Assembly: GCA_003133075.1 (NCBI GenBank)
Contig: PKZN01000115.1
Coordinates: 1-17,675, forward strand
DNA from: Acidimicrobiaceae bacterium
GTDB lineage: Bacteria > Actinomycetota > Acidimicrobiia > Acidimicrobiales > RAAP-2
Length of the DNA stretch: 17,675 bases
Reading direction: 5' to 3'
In this document: piece by piece, positions 1 through 6,145 of the stretch
How positions within the stretch are numbered: position 1 is the stretch's first letter
Layout of the letters: each line of letters starts with the position of its first letter
Notes under the pieces: generated by a model
Told to the model about the DNA's origin: nothing
Databases searched by the model: none
The model's input: only the letters and a program-made list of their open reading frames with translations
Position numbers and translations under genes: made by a program

Positions 1-1190
1 ATCATGGCCATGCCCTGGCCCCCGCCGACGCACATCGTCTCGAGACCAAATCGCTTGCCGGAGTCTTCGAGCGAGTTGATCAGCGTCGTCATGATGCGCG
101 CACCGGTCATGCCGAAAGGGTGTCCGAGGGCGATGGCCCCACCGCGGATGTTGAGCTTGTCCATCGAGACACCCAAGTGCTTCGCGCTCGGCAGCACTTG
201 CGCGGCGAAGGCCTCGTTGATCTCGACGAGGTCGATCTCGTCGATTGTCAAGTTCGCGCGTCGCAACGCCTGGCGTGACGCCTCGATGGGACCGAGCCCC
301 ATGATCTCGGGATTGAGACCGCTCACGCCGGACGACACAATGCGCGCCAGGGGCGTGATGCCGAGTTCTTTCGCCTTGGTGGCGCTCATGACGATCACGC
401 CCGCGGCGCCGTCGTTCAAGGGACACGCGTTACCGGCCGTCACGGTGCCTCCTTCGCGAAAGACCGGCTTGAGTGACGAGAGCTTCTCCAAGGTGGTCCC
501 GGCACGCGGGCCGTCGTCTTTGGTCATGACCGTGCCGTCGGGCAGGGTCACCGGGGTGATCTCGCGCTCGAAAAATCCGTTTTCCTGGTGCATGACGGCA
601 AGCTCTTGCGAACGAACGGCGAACTCGTCCATCTCGAGACGCGAGACCTTCTCGAACTCCGCGACGTTCTCGGCGGTCTGTCCCATGGCGATGTAGACGT
701 CGGGCAGACCCGACGGCGGGGTCCAGGGATCAGTGACCTTTTCCGAACGCTGCTGGGTGCGCTCCATCGCCGCGGCGAAGCGCGGGTTCGTGGCCGAGCC
801 GAGATCGGAGGCACCGCTACCGAAGCGCGACACCGTTTCGACACCGGCGGCGATAAATATGTCACCTTCGCCAGCGCGGATCGCGTGGGCGGCCATGCGG
901 ATGGTCTGCAGTGAGGAGGAGCAGTAACGGTTGACCGTGACGCCGGGCACGTCGTCGAGTCCCGCGAGCACGGCGGCGACGCGGGCGATGTTAAAGCCCG
1001 ACTCACCGGCCGGTTGGCCGCACCCGACGAGCAGGTCTTCGACGCTGTGGGGATCGAGCTCGGGCACCTTTTCGAGCAGGGTCGTGACGATAAGCGCGGT
1101 GAGGTCGTCGGGGCGCATGTCGACGAGCGAACCTTTGAACGCGCGACCAATGGGTGTGCGCGCGGTGGCGACGATGACGGCTTCGGGCAT
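1..1190 (-). CDS. Acetyl-CoA acetyltransferase (thiolase), 3' end cut by window edge
   Basis: Thiolase-family enzyme, which condenses two acyl-CoA units or cleaves 3-ketoacyl-CoA; likely cytoplasmic fatty-acid or polyhydroxyalkanoate metabolism. I translated the frame by hand from ATG at 1188-1190: it begins MPEAVIVATARTPIGRAFKG and stays open to base 1. The thiolase catalytic residues are present: nucleophile Cys90 (NRYCSSSLQ), Asn325 in NEAFA, His357 in GHPFGMTGAR and Cys387 in CVGGGQG. The frame ends after CVGGGQGMAM, so only a few C-terminal residues are missing. A strong ribosome site, GGAGG, lies at 1196-1200, five bases before ATG. It is downstream of the riboflavin synthase gene on the same strand with a 66-base gap, so co-transcription is possible. 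Whether it is biosynthetic (PhaA-like) or degradative (FadA-like) cannot be settled from sequence alone. The family call is firm. Confidence 0.95.
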   Translation of the reverse strand, partial: MPEAVIVATARTPIGRAFKGSLVDMRPDDLTALIVTTLLEKVPELDPHSVEDLLVGCGQPAGESGFNIARVAAVLAGLDDVPGVTVNRYCSSSLQTIRMAAHAIRAGEGDIFIAAGVETVSRFGSGASDLGSATNPRFAAAMERTQQRSEKVTDPWTPPSGLPDVYIAMGQTAENVAEFEKVSRLEMDEFAVRSQELAVMHQENGFFEREITPVTLPDGTVMTKDDGPRAGTTLEKLSSLKPVFREGGTVTAGNACPLNDGAAGVIVMSATKAKELGITPLARIVSSGVSGLNPEIMGLGPIEASRQALRRANLTIDEIDLVEINEAFAAQVLPSAKHLGVSMDKLNIRGGAIALGHPFGMTGARIMTTLINSLEDSGKRFGLETMCVGGGQGMAM

Positions 1191-1256
1191 GGGTTCCTCC
1201 AAATGTGACTGCAAAGTATCGCTGGCGAGCCTAGTGAATCGCTCGAAGGGGTCGAA

Positions 1257-1760
1257 CTAGCTGCCCTCTAAGGGACCGGCGTTGGTAAAGCCTTGACGCA
1301 CACCCTGGCCCGCGCGCTTGGCGAGCTGTTCGGGTTCGAAGAGCATCCAGTAGGCGTTGCGAGCGTGGCTGCGCGAACGATTCAAGAACACCGATGCCAA
1401 CACCATCGGGTCCTCGGACTCGTCCTCGTGTACGAAGACCTCCAAGATCGGCGTCGAGGTCATCAGTTGCGCCTGCATGATGCCCTGGGAGGCCTCGTGG
1501 GCGCACTGCTTGTCGATGGGCTCCTTGCCGGGCATGCCGAGCACCACCACGATCGAGGCGCCGTCCTTTTCGATCATCCGCTTGGCGGCGACCGCTAAGT
1601 CCTTGAATCCGGGAACCGTCTGAGACAGCACGACGAATTTCTTGCCGAACCCGGGGCAGTCCGCCAGTTCGGCGCGCGCCGCCGCGCCCATGTCGAACCT
1701 CGCAAACATCGTGTCGACGACGCCAATCTTCAGCGGCTTTGTTTTCTTTTTCTTGGCCAC
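1257..1760 (-). CDS. ribC: Riboflavin synthase, archaeal type (RibC family)
   Basis: Makes riboflavin by dismutation of two 6,7-dimethyl-8-ribityllumazine molecules. The 167-residue product matches, from memory, the archaeal riboflavin synthase of Methanocaldococcus and Methanothermobacter (about 150-160 aa), a relative of lumazine synthase, and not the two-domain bacterial RibE. Signature stretches in order: KIGVVDTMFARFDMG (11-25), QTVPGFKDLAVAAKR (47-61), VVLGMPGKEPIDKQCAHEAS (72-91), GIMQAQLM (93-100), EVFVHEDE (107-114) and C-terminal GQGVRQGFTNAGP (151-163). GTG at 1758-1760 is chosen because GGAG (1765-1768) sits four bases upstream and the Lys-rich N-terminus fits the family; an extended frame upstream looks non-homologous. 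No other rib gene is adjacent. The neighbours are a thiolase downstream and a divergent acyl-CoA dehydrogenase. Function is inferred from recognised similarity; the bacterial context is unusual. Confidence 0.88.
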   Translation of the reverse strand: MAKKKKTKPLKIGVVDTMFARFDMGAAARAELADCPGFGKKFVVLSQTVPGFKDLAVAAKRMIEKDGASIVVVLGMPGKEPIDKQCAHEASQGIMQAQLMTSTPILEVFVHEDESEDPMVLASVFLNRSRSHARNAYWMLFEPEQLAKRAGQGVRQGFTNAGPLEGS

Positions 1761-1779
1761 GGGTCTCCGATCTCGGAAC

Positions 1780-1785
1780 ATTCTA
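1780..1785 (-). promoter_or_regulatory. Possible -10 element for the riboflavin synthase gene
   Basis: Read on the minus strand this hexamer is TAGAAT, five of six matches to TATAAT. Transcription would start near 1773 and give a very short leader before the GGAG at 1765-1768. No good -35 hexamer was found 16-18 bases upstream. It lies in the 98-base divergent gap (1761-1858) between ribC and the acyl-CoA dehydrogenase gene, which also holds the 8-base palindrome ATCGCGAT at 1818-1825. Confidence 0.25.
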
Positions 1786-1858
1786 GGTGGCGCGAACGCG
1801 CGGCTCACGAGAGGAAAATCGCGATGCCGTAGTGTGGAAAGGGACAGAAGGGTGGCCC

Positions 1859-3163
1859 ATGGCCTGGGATTTTTCAACCGATCCGGCGTTTGAAGAACAG
1901 CTCGTATGGATGCGGGGCTTCGTACGCGAAGAGATCATGCCCATCGAGACCCTCGATCTCTCCCACGAGCAGGTCCTCGCCTTCATCAAGCCGCTCCAAG
2001 ACCAGGTCAAGGCCAAGGGACTCTGGGCCGCGCACTTGCCGGCCGAACTCGGCGGTATGGGCTTCGGTCAAGTGCAGCTCGGGCTCATGCACGAGATACT
2101 CGGCCAGACGATGTACGGACCGGTCGTCTTTGGCAACAACGCGCCCGACAGTGGCAACGCCGAACTACTGGCCGCAGGCATGGAGATGACTGGTCGAGAG
2201 GACATCCGCGAGCGCTGGCTGGACCCGCTGCTCAGCGGATCGATTCGCTCGGGCTTCTCGATGACCGAGCCCGACACCGCCGGCAGCGACCCGCGACTCT
2301 TAAAGACCCGCGCCACCAAGGACGGCGACGAGTGGGTGATCAACGGACGCAAGTGGTACACGACCAACGGATCGGTCGCCGACATCTTGATCGTGATGGC
2401 GGTGTCGAATCCGGACGTCCACCCCTATCAGGGGTCCTCGATGTTCGTGGTGCCCGTCGACACCCCCGGGGTCACCATCGTGCGCGACGTCGGAGCCATG
2501 GACCACCCCGACGTCGTCTACGGCCAGTTCGGCAACCACGCGGAGATCCTCTACGAGGACGTGCACGTCCCGGCCGACCACTTGATAGGTCCCGAAGGAT
2601 TAGGCTTCCTCCTCGCCCAGACGCGTTTGGGCCCGGGCCGAATCCACCACTGCATGCGCTGGCTCGGGCAGTCCCAGCGGGCCTTTGACATGATGTGCGA
2701 GCGGGCGCTCAGTCGCTACACGCACGGTTCATTGCTGGCTGAGAAGCAGACCGTTCAGAACTGGATCGCCGACTCCAAGGCCGAGATGCACGCCGCGCGC
2801 CTGATGACGCTGCACGCCGCGTGGAAGATGGACCAGGTCGGGGCGTCCGCGTCGCGTGACGAGATCGCCATGATCAAGTACTACGGCGCGAGCGTGCTCT
2901 ATAACGTCATCGACCGCGCCATCCAGACCTACGGATCCCTCGGGTACTCCTCGGACATGCCCCTGGAGTCGATGTACCGCGCGGCGCGAGCGGCGCGCAT
3001 CTACGACGGTCCCGACGAGGTCCATAAGCAGACCGTGGCCCGTCACGCGTTGAAGAACTACCAGCCCTCGGAGATCCCCACCGACCACATCCCCACGCGC
3101 GCGGCCGCCGCGCGGGCCAAGTTCGCCGACGTCTTGGAGTTCGTCGAGGCCTCGACGGCCTAA
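1859..3163 (+). CDS. Acyl-CoA dehydrogenase (ACAD10/11-like)
   Basis: FAD-dependent alpha,beta-dehydrogenation of an acyl-CoA, the first step of beta-oxidation or a related catabolic route; cytoplasmic. The 434-residue protein has the three-part ACAD fold: N-terminal helical part (about 1-125); middle beta domain with FSMTEPDTAGSDP (133-145), INGRKWYTTNGS (161-172) and the VPADHLIGPEGLGF boundary (237-250); C-terminal helical domain ending in IQTYGSLGYSSDMPLESMYR (355-374) and RIYDGPDEVHKQTVARHAL (380-398). The DGPDEVH motif is typical of the ACAD10/11 branch, where an Asp (Asp383) stands where the YEGT motif of short- and medium-chain enzymes has its catalytic Glu. ATG 1859 is chosen because homology starts there and AGAAGG-like bases precede it; the frame extends upstream without family similarity. 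Its stop overlaps the stop of the convergent oxidoreductase gene. Substrate chain length is not predictable. Confidence 0.94.
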   Translation: MAWDFSTDPAFEEQLVWMRGFVREEIMPIETLDLSHEQVLAFIKPLQDQVKAKGLWAAHLPAELGGMGFGQVQLGLMHEILGQTMYGPVVFGNNAPDSGNAELLAAGMEMTGREDIRERWLDPLLSGSIRSGFSMTEPDTAGSDPRLLKTRATKDGDEWVINGRKWYTTNGSVADILIVMAVSNPDVHPYQGSSMFVVPVDTPGVTIVRDVGAMDHPDVVYGQFGNHAEILYEDVHVPADHLIGPEGLGFLLAQTRLGPGRIHHCMRWLGQSQRAFDMMCERALSRYTHGSLLAEKQTVQNWIADSKAEMHAARLMTLHAAWKMDQVGASASRDEIAMIKYYGASVLYNVIDRAIQTYGSLGYSSDMPLESMYRAARAARIYDGPDEVHKQTVARHALKNYQPSEIPTDHIPTRAAAARAKFADVLEFVEASTA

Positions 3164-3190
3164 CGCGGGGCCAGCCCTTCGACGGCCTCG
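3145..3190. terminator. Dyad at the ACAD/LLM convergent junction (U-less terminator candidate)
   Basis: Arms CGAGGCCTCGA (3145-3155) and TCGACGGCCTCG (3179-3190) pair over 11 bases with one bulged base. An inner GGCC/GGCC pair (3157-3160 with 3169-3172) can stack inside. The stop codons of both genes (3160-3163) lie in the inner stem and loop. The left arm is part of a perfect 16-base palindrome (3142-3157). No T-run follows on either strand, so a classical intrinsic terminator is not shown; a U-less bidirectional terminator or roadblock is an inference. Confidence 0.35.
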
Positions 3191-4113
3191 TTGAGGTCGA
3201 TCCCGAAGGGCACGATGGCGATCGTCGGGATCTCGACACCCGCGTCGATGTAGCGCTGGACGTGTTCGCGGCACGCGTCGTAGGAACCGTGGATGACCAG
3301 TTCGTCGACCACCGAGTCGGGGATCACGTCGTTGGCCCCTTTGCGGTCACCCGCCGCCCACGCGCCCCACATCGGCGTGAGCGCGTCGCCGCGACCGAGC
3401 CAGCGGTGGAATTCGGCGTAGGTCGGGACCGTCAAGTACGACGAGATCATCCGTCGCGCGATGAAGCGCGCCGTCGCCGCGTCCTCGGTCGGGATGACGA
3501 AGAGGCGCGCCGCGATGGTCTTGCCGTCACCGACCTCGGCACGACACTTCTCGACGTCCGTCGCGGCGAGCCAGTTGAGGATTGCGCCGTCGGCTTCGCG
3601 CCCGGCGAGTCGCAACATGCCCGGGCGCAGCGCGCCGAGCAGGATCGGCGGACGCTCCAGTACCGGGCGAGAGAGTTTGAAGCCGTGCACCTCGAAGGTC
3701 TCAAAGACCTCGTCGATCTTCTCGCCGTCGAGCGCGCGCTTGACGAATCGCAGCACGTCGCGCGTTTTGGCGTAGGGCTTCTCGAAGGGAATGCCGTTCC
3801 AGCGCTCGACCACGGGTTGGCTGGACGAACCGAGCCCCATGGTGAAGCGACCACCAGCGACCTCGGCGACCGAGGCGATGGACATCGCGAGCAGTCCCGG
3901 TCCCCGGGTGAACGTGGGTGTCACGGCGACACCGAGATTGAGACGCGGCTCGGTGATCGCCGCCACGACGAGGGGAGTGAAGCCGTCGGCACCGTCGACC
4001 TCGGCCGACCAGACGTCGCTGTAGCCGAGGTCCGCGAAGCGGTGGAACCACTCGATGTGCTCGAGCAGCGAGACACCCTCGAAGGGGATGGTGATGCCGT
4101 AGCGCTGGGTCAC
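3160..4113 (-). CDS. LLM class F420-dependent oxidoreductase
   Basis: Luciferase-like monooxygenase family TIM-barrel protein of 317 residues, of the actinobacterial type that usually uses coenzyme F420 for hydride transfer; substrate unknown. Visible family stretches: N-terminal RYGITIPFEG (4-13), LGYSDVWSAEVDGADGFTPL (29-48), a strand with LNLGVAVTPTFTRGPGLLAMS (58-78), GRFTMGLGSSS (88-98, a cofactor-phosphate-binding type loop), then RPPILLGALRPGMLRLAG (154-171) and ADGAILNWL (174-182). GTG at 4111-4113 is chosen because homology begins there and because it overlaps the TGA of the upstream PPK2 gene as GTGA, the usual geometry for translational coupling. The frame is open upstream, but that extension lies inside PPK2 and is not family-like. 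It overlaps the convergent ACAD gene by four bases. F420 versus FMN use is inferred from lineage. Confidence 0.88.
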   Translation of the reverse strand: MTQRYGITIPFEGVSLLEHIEWFHRFADLGYSDVWSAEVDGADGFTPLVVAAITEPRLNLGVAVTPTFTRGPGLLAMSIASVAEVAGGRFTMGLGSSSQPVVERWNGIPFEKPYAKTRDVLRFVKRALDGEKIDEVFETFEVHGFKLSRPVLERPPILLGALRPGMLRLAGREADGAILNWLAATDVEKCRAEVGDGKTIAARLFVIPTEDAATARFIARRMISSYLTVPTYAEFHRWLGRGDALTPMWGAWAAGDRKGANDVIPDSVVDELVIHGSYDACREHVQRYIDAGVEIPTIAIVPFGIDLNEAVEGLAPR

Positions 4114-4889
4114 GAGAGGAAGTCGCCAGAGCGTGCGGCGGGCACTTCGTGTCCGCGGCGCTCGAGGTCGTGCGTCCAGCGCTGGATGAGGGTTTCGAGC
4201 ACGGCGACGCGCGCGTAGTGCTTGCTCTCGGCCGGGATGAGGTTCCATCGCGCGTGCTTCTTGTCGGTGGATTGGACCGCAAAATTCAGCGCCTTCATGT
4301 AGTCATCACGTTTCTCGCGATTGCGCCAGTCGTCCGGTGTGAGCTTCCAGTGCTTCAAGGGGTCATTCGCTCGTTCGTTAAAGCGCTTGAGCTGCTCCTC
4401 TTCGGAGATGAAGAGCCAGAACTTCACGACGGTCGTGTTGTTGTTGGTGAGCATCCGTTCGAACTGGACAATTTCGGTCGCGGAGAGCTCCACGGTGTCC
4501 TTGTCGATCAACTTCTCCACACGCTCGACGAGCAGCCGCCCGTACCAGGAGCGGTCAAAGACCGTCATCTCGCCCTCGCCGGGGATTACTGACTGGAACC
4601 GCCAGAGAAAATGGTGACGCAGCTCTTCGTCGCTCGGCGGTCCGACGGGCTTCACGCGCACGTGTCGAGGGTCGATGCTCGCGGTGAGGCGACGAATGGC
4701 GCCGCCCTTTCCGGCGGCGTCGAAACCCTCGAAGAGCACGACGAGCCCCGGGCCTACCTGATTGGGTTCAAGGAGACCCGCGGTGAACAGACGCAGTTGG
4801 GTGAGGCGGTGTTGGGCTTTGATGACGCGCGCGTCCGACTCTTCCTTGGACAGCGTCTTGGTGAGGTCGATCTCGTCGAGTTGGCTCAT
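4110..4889 (-). CDS. ppk2: Polyphosphate kinase 2 family protein
   Basis: Transfers phosphate between polyphosphate and nucleotides, linking polyphosphate reserves to the nucleotide pool; cytoplasmic P-loop kinase. The 259-residue product carries Walker A as FEGFDAAGKGGAIRRL (53-68), RVKPVGPPSDEEL (78-90), HHFLWRF (92-98), Walker B VFDRSWYGRLLVERV (110-124), and the lid module LKHWKLTPDDWRNREKRDDY (178-197), followed by WNLIPAESKHYARVAVLETL near the C-terminus: the standard PPK2 order. ATG at 4887-4889 is chosen because it gives the usual N-terminus, although it lacks a strong ribosome site of its own; a 9-codon ORF ends on it (ATGA). An in-frame TTG at 4935-4937 with GGAG upstream would add 16 basic residues and remains possible. 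The LLM oxidoreductase gene follows with a GTGA overlap. PPK2 subclass and nucleotide preference are not resolved. Confidence 0.93.
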   Translation of the reverse strand: MSQLDEIDLTKTLSKEESDARVIKAQHRLTQLRLFTAGLLEPNQVGPGLVVLFEGFDAAGKGGAIRRLTASIDPRHVRVKPVGPPSDEELRHHFLWRFQSVIPGEGEMTVFDRSWYGRLLVERVEKLIDKDTVELSATEIVQFERMLTNNNTTVVKFWLFISEEEQLKRFNERANDPLKHWKLTPDDWRNREKRDDYMKALNFAVQSTDKKHARWNLIPAESKHYARVAVLETLIQRWTHDLERRGHEVPAARSGDFLS

Positions 4890-4915
4890 CGAACACCCGT
4901 CGTTGGCACGGTCAT
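4886..4915 (-). CDS. Possible 9-residue leader peptide ahead of ppk2
   Basis: A mini-ORF reading MTVPTTGVR starts at ATG 4913-4915 and stops at TGA 4886-4888, which overlaps the ppk2 ATG as ATGA. It has the best ribosome site of the region: AAGGAG at 4921-4926, five bases before the ATG. The ppk2 start itself has no good site, so ribosomes may load here and re-initiate on ppk2. The peptide has no recognisable function. The competing reading is that the AAGGAG is incidental and ppk2 starts at the in-frame TTG at 4935-4937. Confidence 0.4.
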   Translation of the reverse strand: MTVPTTGVR

Positions 4916-4933
4916 GGCGGCTCCTTTTTCTAG

Positions 4934-4995
4934 CCAACGTACTCCACGTGCGCGAACCCTTCGACAGCTCAACGGGTCGTGGGAGCGTACGTTGG
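4934..4995. repeat. 9-bp inverted repeat flanking the ppk2/capA divergent region
   Basis: CCAACGTAC (4934-4942) and GTACGTTGG (4987-4995) are exact reverse complements separated by 44 bases. In each outward direction the arm reads GTACGTTGG shortly before the gene start and is preceded by GGAG, so the two divergent upstream regions carry the same element. A CACGTG palindrome (4945-4950) lies between. It could be a pair of operator half-regions or a shared 5'-leader element; no regulator is identified. Confidence 0.4.
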
Positions 4996-4999
4996 ACGA

Positions 5000-6145
5000 G
5001 TGTCGAAGAGGGAAGAAACTGGCCAACGAACGACCGCGTTGATCATCGCGCTCGCGCTCGCGCTCGTGTCGGGAGGGGTCGCCGTCGGCGGCGGTCGCGC
5101 CAGTGCGCAGTCGACCACCACTTTCACCACGACCACCACTATTTCGACTTCCACAACGACCACATCCACCACCGAGCCCGCGGCGTTGCCGTCGCCGACG
5201 GTGACGATCGCCGCCGTGGGTGACACGGAACTCGGAAACACGCCGACGTTACCGAGTGATCCAGGCGCGTACTTTCGACCCATCGAGCACGCGCTCGCCG
5301 CCCCGATTGTCTTTGGCAACTTAGAGGGCACCATGACCACGGCGACGACGTCCAAGTGCCACGCGCACGCGACCAACTGCCTTGCTTTGAAGGTTCCCCC
5401 GTCGTTCGCTCGCGACTACCGAGCGGCGGGCTTTACGGTCTTGAACGCGGCGAACAATCACAGCTTCGACTTCGGCGAAGCGGGCGCGCTCTCGACGACG
5501 GCCGCACTTCGCGCCGCGGGCATCGCCCAAGCGGGCCTGCCGGGGGAGATCGGTGTGGTGCGTGACGGATCCCTTCGCGTGGCGTTCGTGGACTTCGCAC
5601 CGTACGCGAACACGAACGATCTCTTGAACTTCGCGGCGGCGCGACAGCTCATCATTCGAGCGAAGCGTGAGGCGAACGTCGTCGTGGTCTACATGCACGC
5701 CGGCGCCGAGGGGGCGAGCGCGGACCAGGTGACCAAACGAGAAGAGCACTACGTGGGGGAAGACCGTGGCAATCCCTTCGCCTTCGCCCACGCGGCGATC
5801 GATGAGGGTGCGGACCTGGTGATCGCGAGTGGCCCCCACGTGCTGCGTGGTCTCGAGTTCTACCGCGGCCGGCTCATCGACTACAGCTTGGGTGATTTCA
5901 CGAACTACGACGACTTCGCACACGACGGCGTCCTCGGGCTCTCCTGTATCCTCCACGTGACCCTGGAGGCGAACGGGGCCGTCGCGTCGGCGCACTTCAC
6001 GTCGGTCGTCCTACGAGGAGTGGGACAGGCCTTCGTCGACCCGAGTGACGCCGCGGCGCACTTCGTCAACTCGCTCTCGCGAGAGGACTTCGGCACGGCG
6101 GCGGCGATCATCGAGCCAAATGGTTCAATCGCTCGCGGCCGTTGA
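5000..6145 (+). CDS. CapA-family (poly-gamma-glutamate synthesis type) exported phosphoesterase-like protein
   Basis: CapA/PgsA-type metallophosphatase-fold protein, probably acting at the cell surface on a polymer. The 381-residue product has an N-terminal hydrophobic segment (about 11-37, TTALIIALALALVSGG then ASA) that looks like a signal peptide or anchor, then a Thr/Ser-rich stalk (about 39-59). The CapA domain follows: AAVGDTELGN (71-80, equivalent of GDVMLG), FGNLEGTMT (105-113), NAANNHSFDFG (149-159), VVVYMHAGAEG (228-238, equivalent of the usual H-W-G-E motif but altered), ASGPHVLRGLEFYRGRLIDY (276-295) and SLGDF (296-300). GTG at 5000 gives a compact basic n-region; GTG at 4979 is an in-frame alternative and neither has a strong ribosome site. 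It is divergent from ppk2 and tail-to-tail with the YfhO-family gene, overlapping it by 21 bases. No pgsB or pgsC is present, so poly-glutamate synthesis is not implied. Confidence 0.88.
   Translation: MSKREETGQRTTALIIALALALVSGGVAVGGGRASAQSTTTFTTTTTISTSTTTTSTTEPAALPSPTVTIAAVGDTELGNTPTLPSDPGAYFRPIEHALAAPIVFGNLEGTMTTATTSKCHAHATNCLALKVPPSFARDYRAAGFTVLNAANNHSFDFGEAGALSTTAALRAAGIAQAGLPGEIGVVRDGSLRVAFVDFAPYANTNDLLNFAAARQLIIRAKREANVVVVYMHAGAEGASADQVTKREEHYVGEDRGNPFAFAHAAIDEGADLVIASGPHVLRGLEFYRGRLIDYSLGDFTNYDDFAHDGVLGLSCILHVTLEANGAVASAHFTSVVLRGVGQAFVDPSDAAAHFVNSLSREDFGTAAAIIEPNGSIARGR

Noticed and set aside
548..1150. Minus-strand open frame inside the thiolase region
   Set aside because: It is out of frame with the thiolase catalytic motifs and has a low-complexity Arg/Ser/Pro composition; the true frame is open to the window edge.
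1226..1245. Weak inverted repeat (CGAGC/GCTCG) between ribC and thiolase
   Set aside because: Only five pairs with a 10-base loop in a GC-rich context; expected by chance and not reported as a terminator.
1787..1858. Upstream extension of the acyl-CoA dehydrogenase frame
   Set aside because: The extra 24 residues do not resemble the family, and the ATG at 1859 starts where similarity begins.
3262..4218. Long plus-strand open frame (318 codons) antisense to the LLM oxidoreductase gene
   Set aside because: Composition is typical of a high-GC shadow frame, with no recognisable domain or ribosome site; the minus-strand gene has clear family motifs.
4979..4999. Earlier GTG start for the CapA-like protein
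   Set aside because: It adds seven residues with no better ribosome site and lies within the inverted-repeat region; GTG 5000 gives a normal signal-peptide n-region. Kept as an alternative.
5112..5180. ACC/ACG-rich tract as a CRISPR or satellite repeat
   Set aside because: It is in frame and encodes a Thr/Ser stalk typical of exported proteins; there are no regular spacers.
5321..5995. Minus-strand open frame antisense to the CapA-like gene
   Set aside because: The antisense frame lacks any domain, while the plus strand has ordered CapA motifs.
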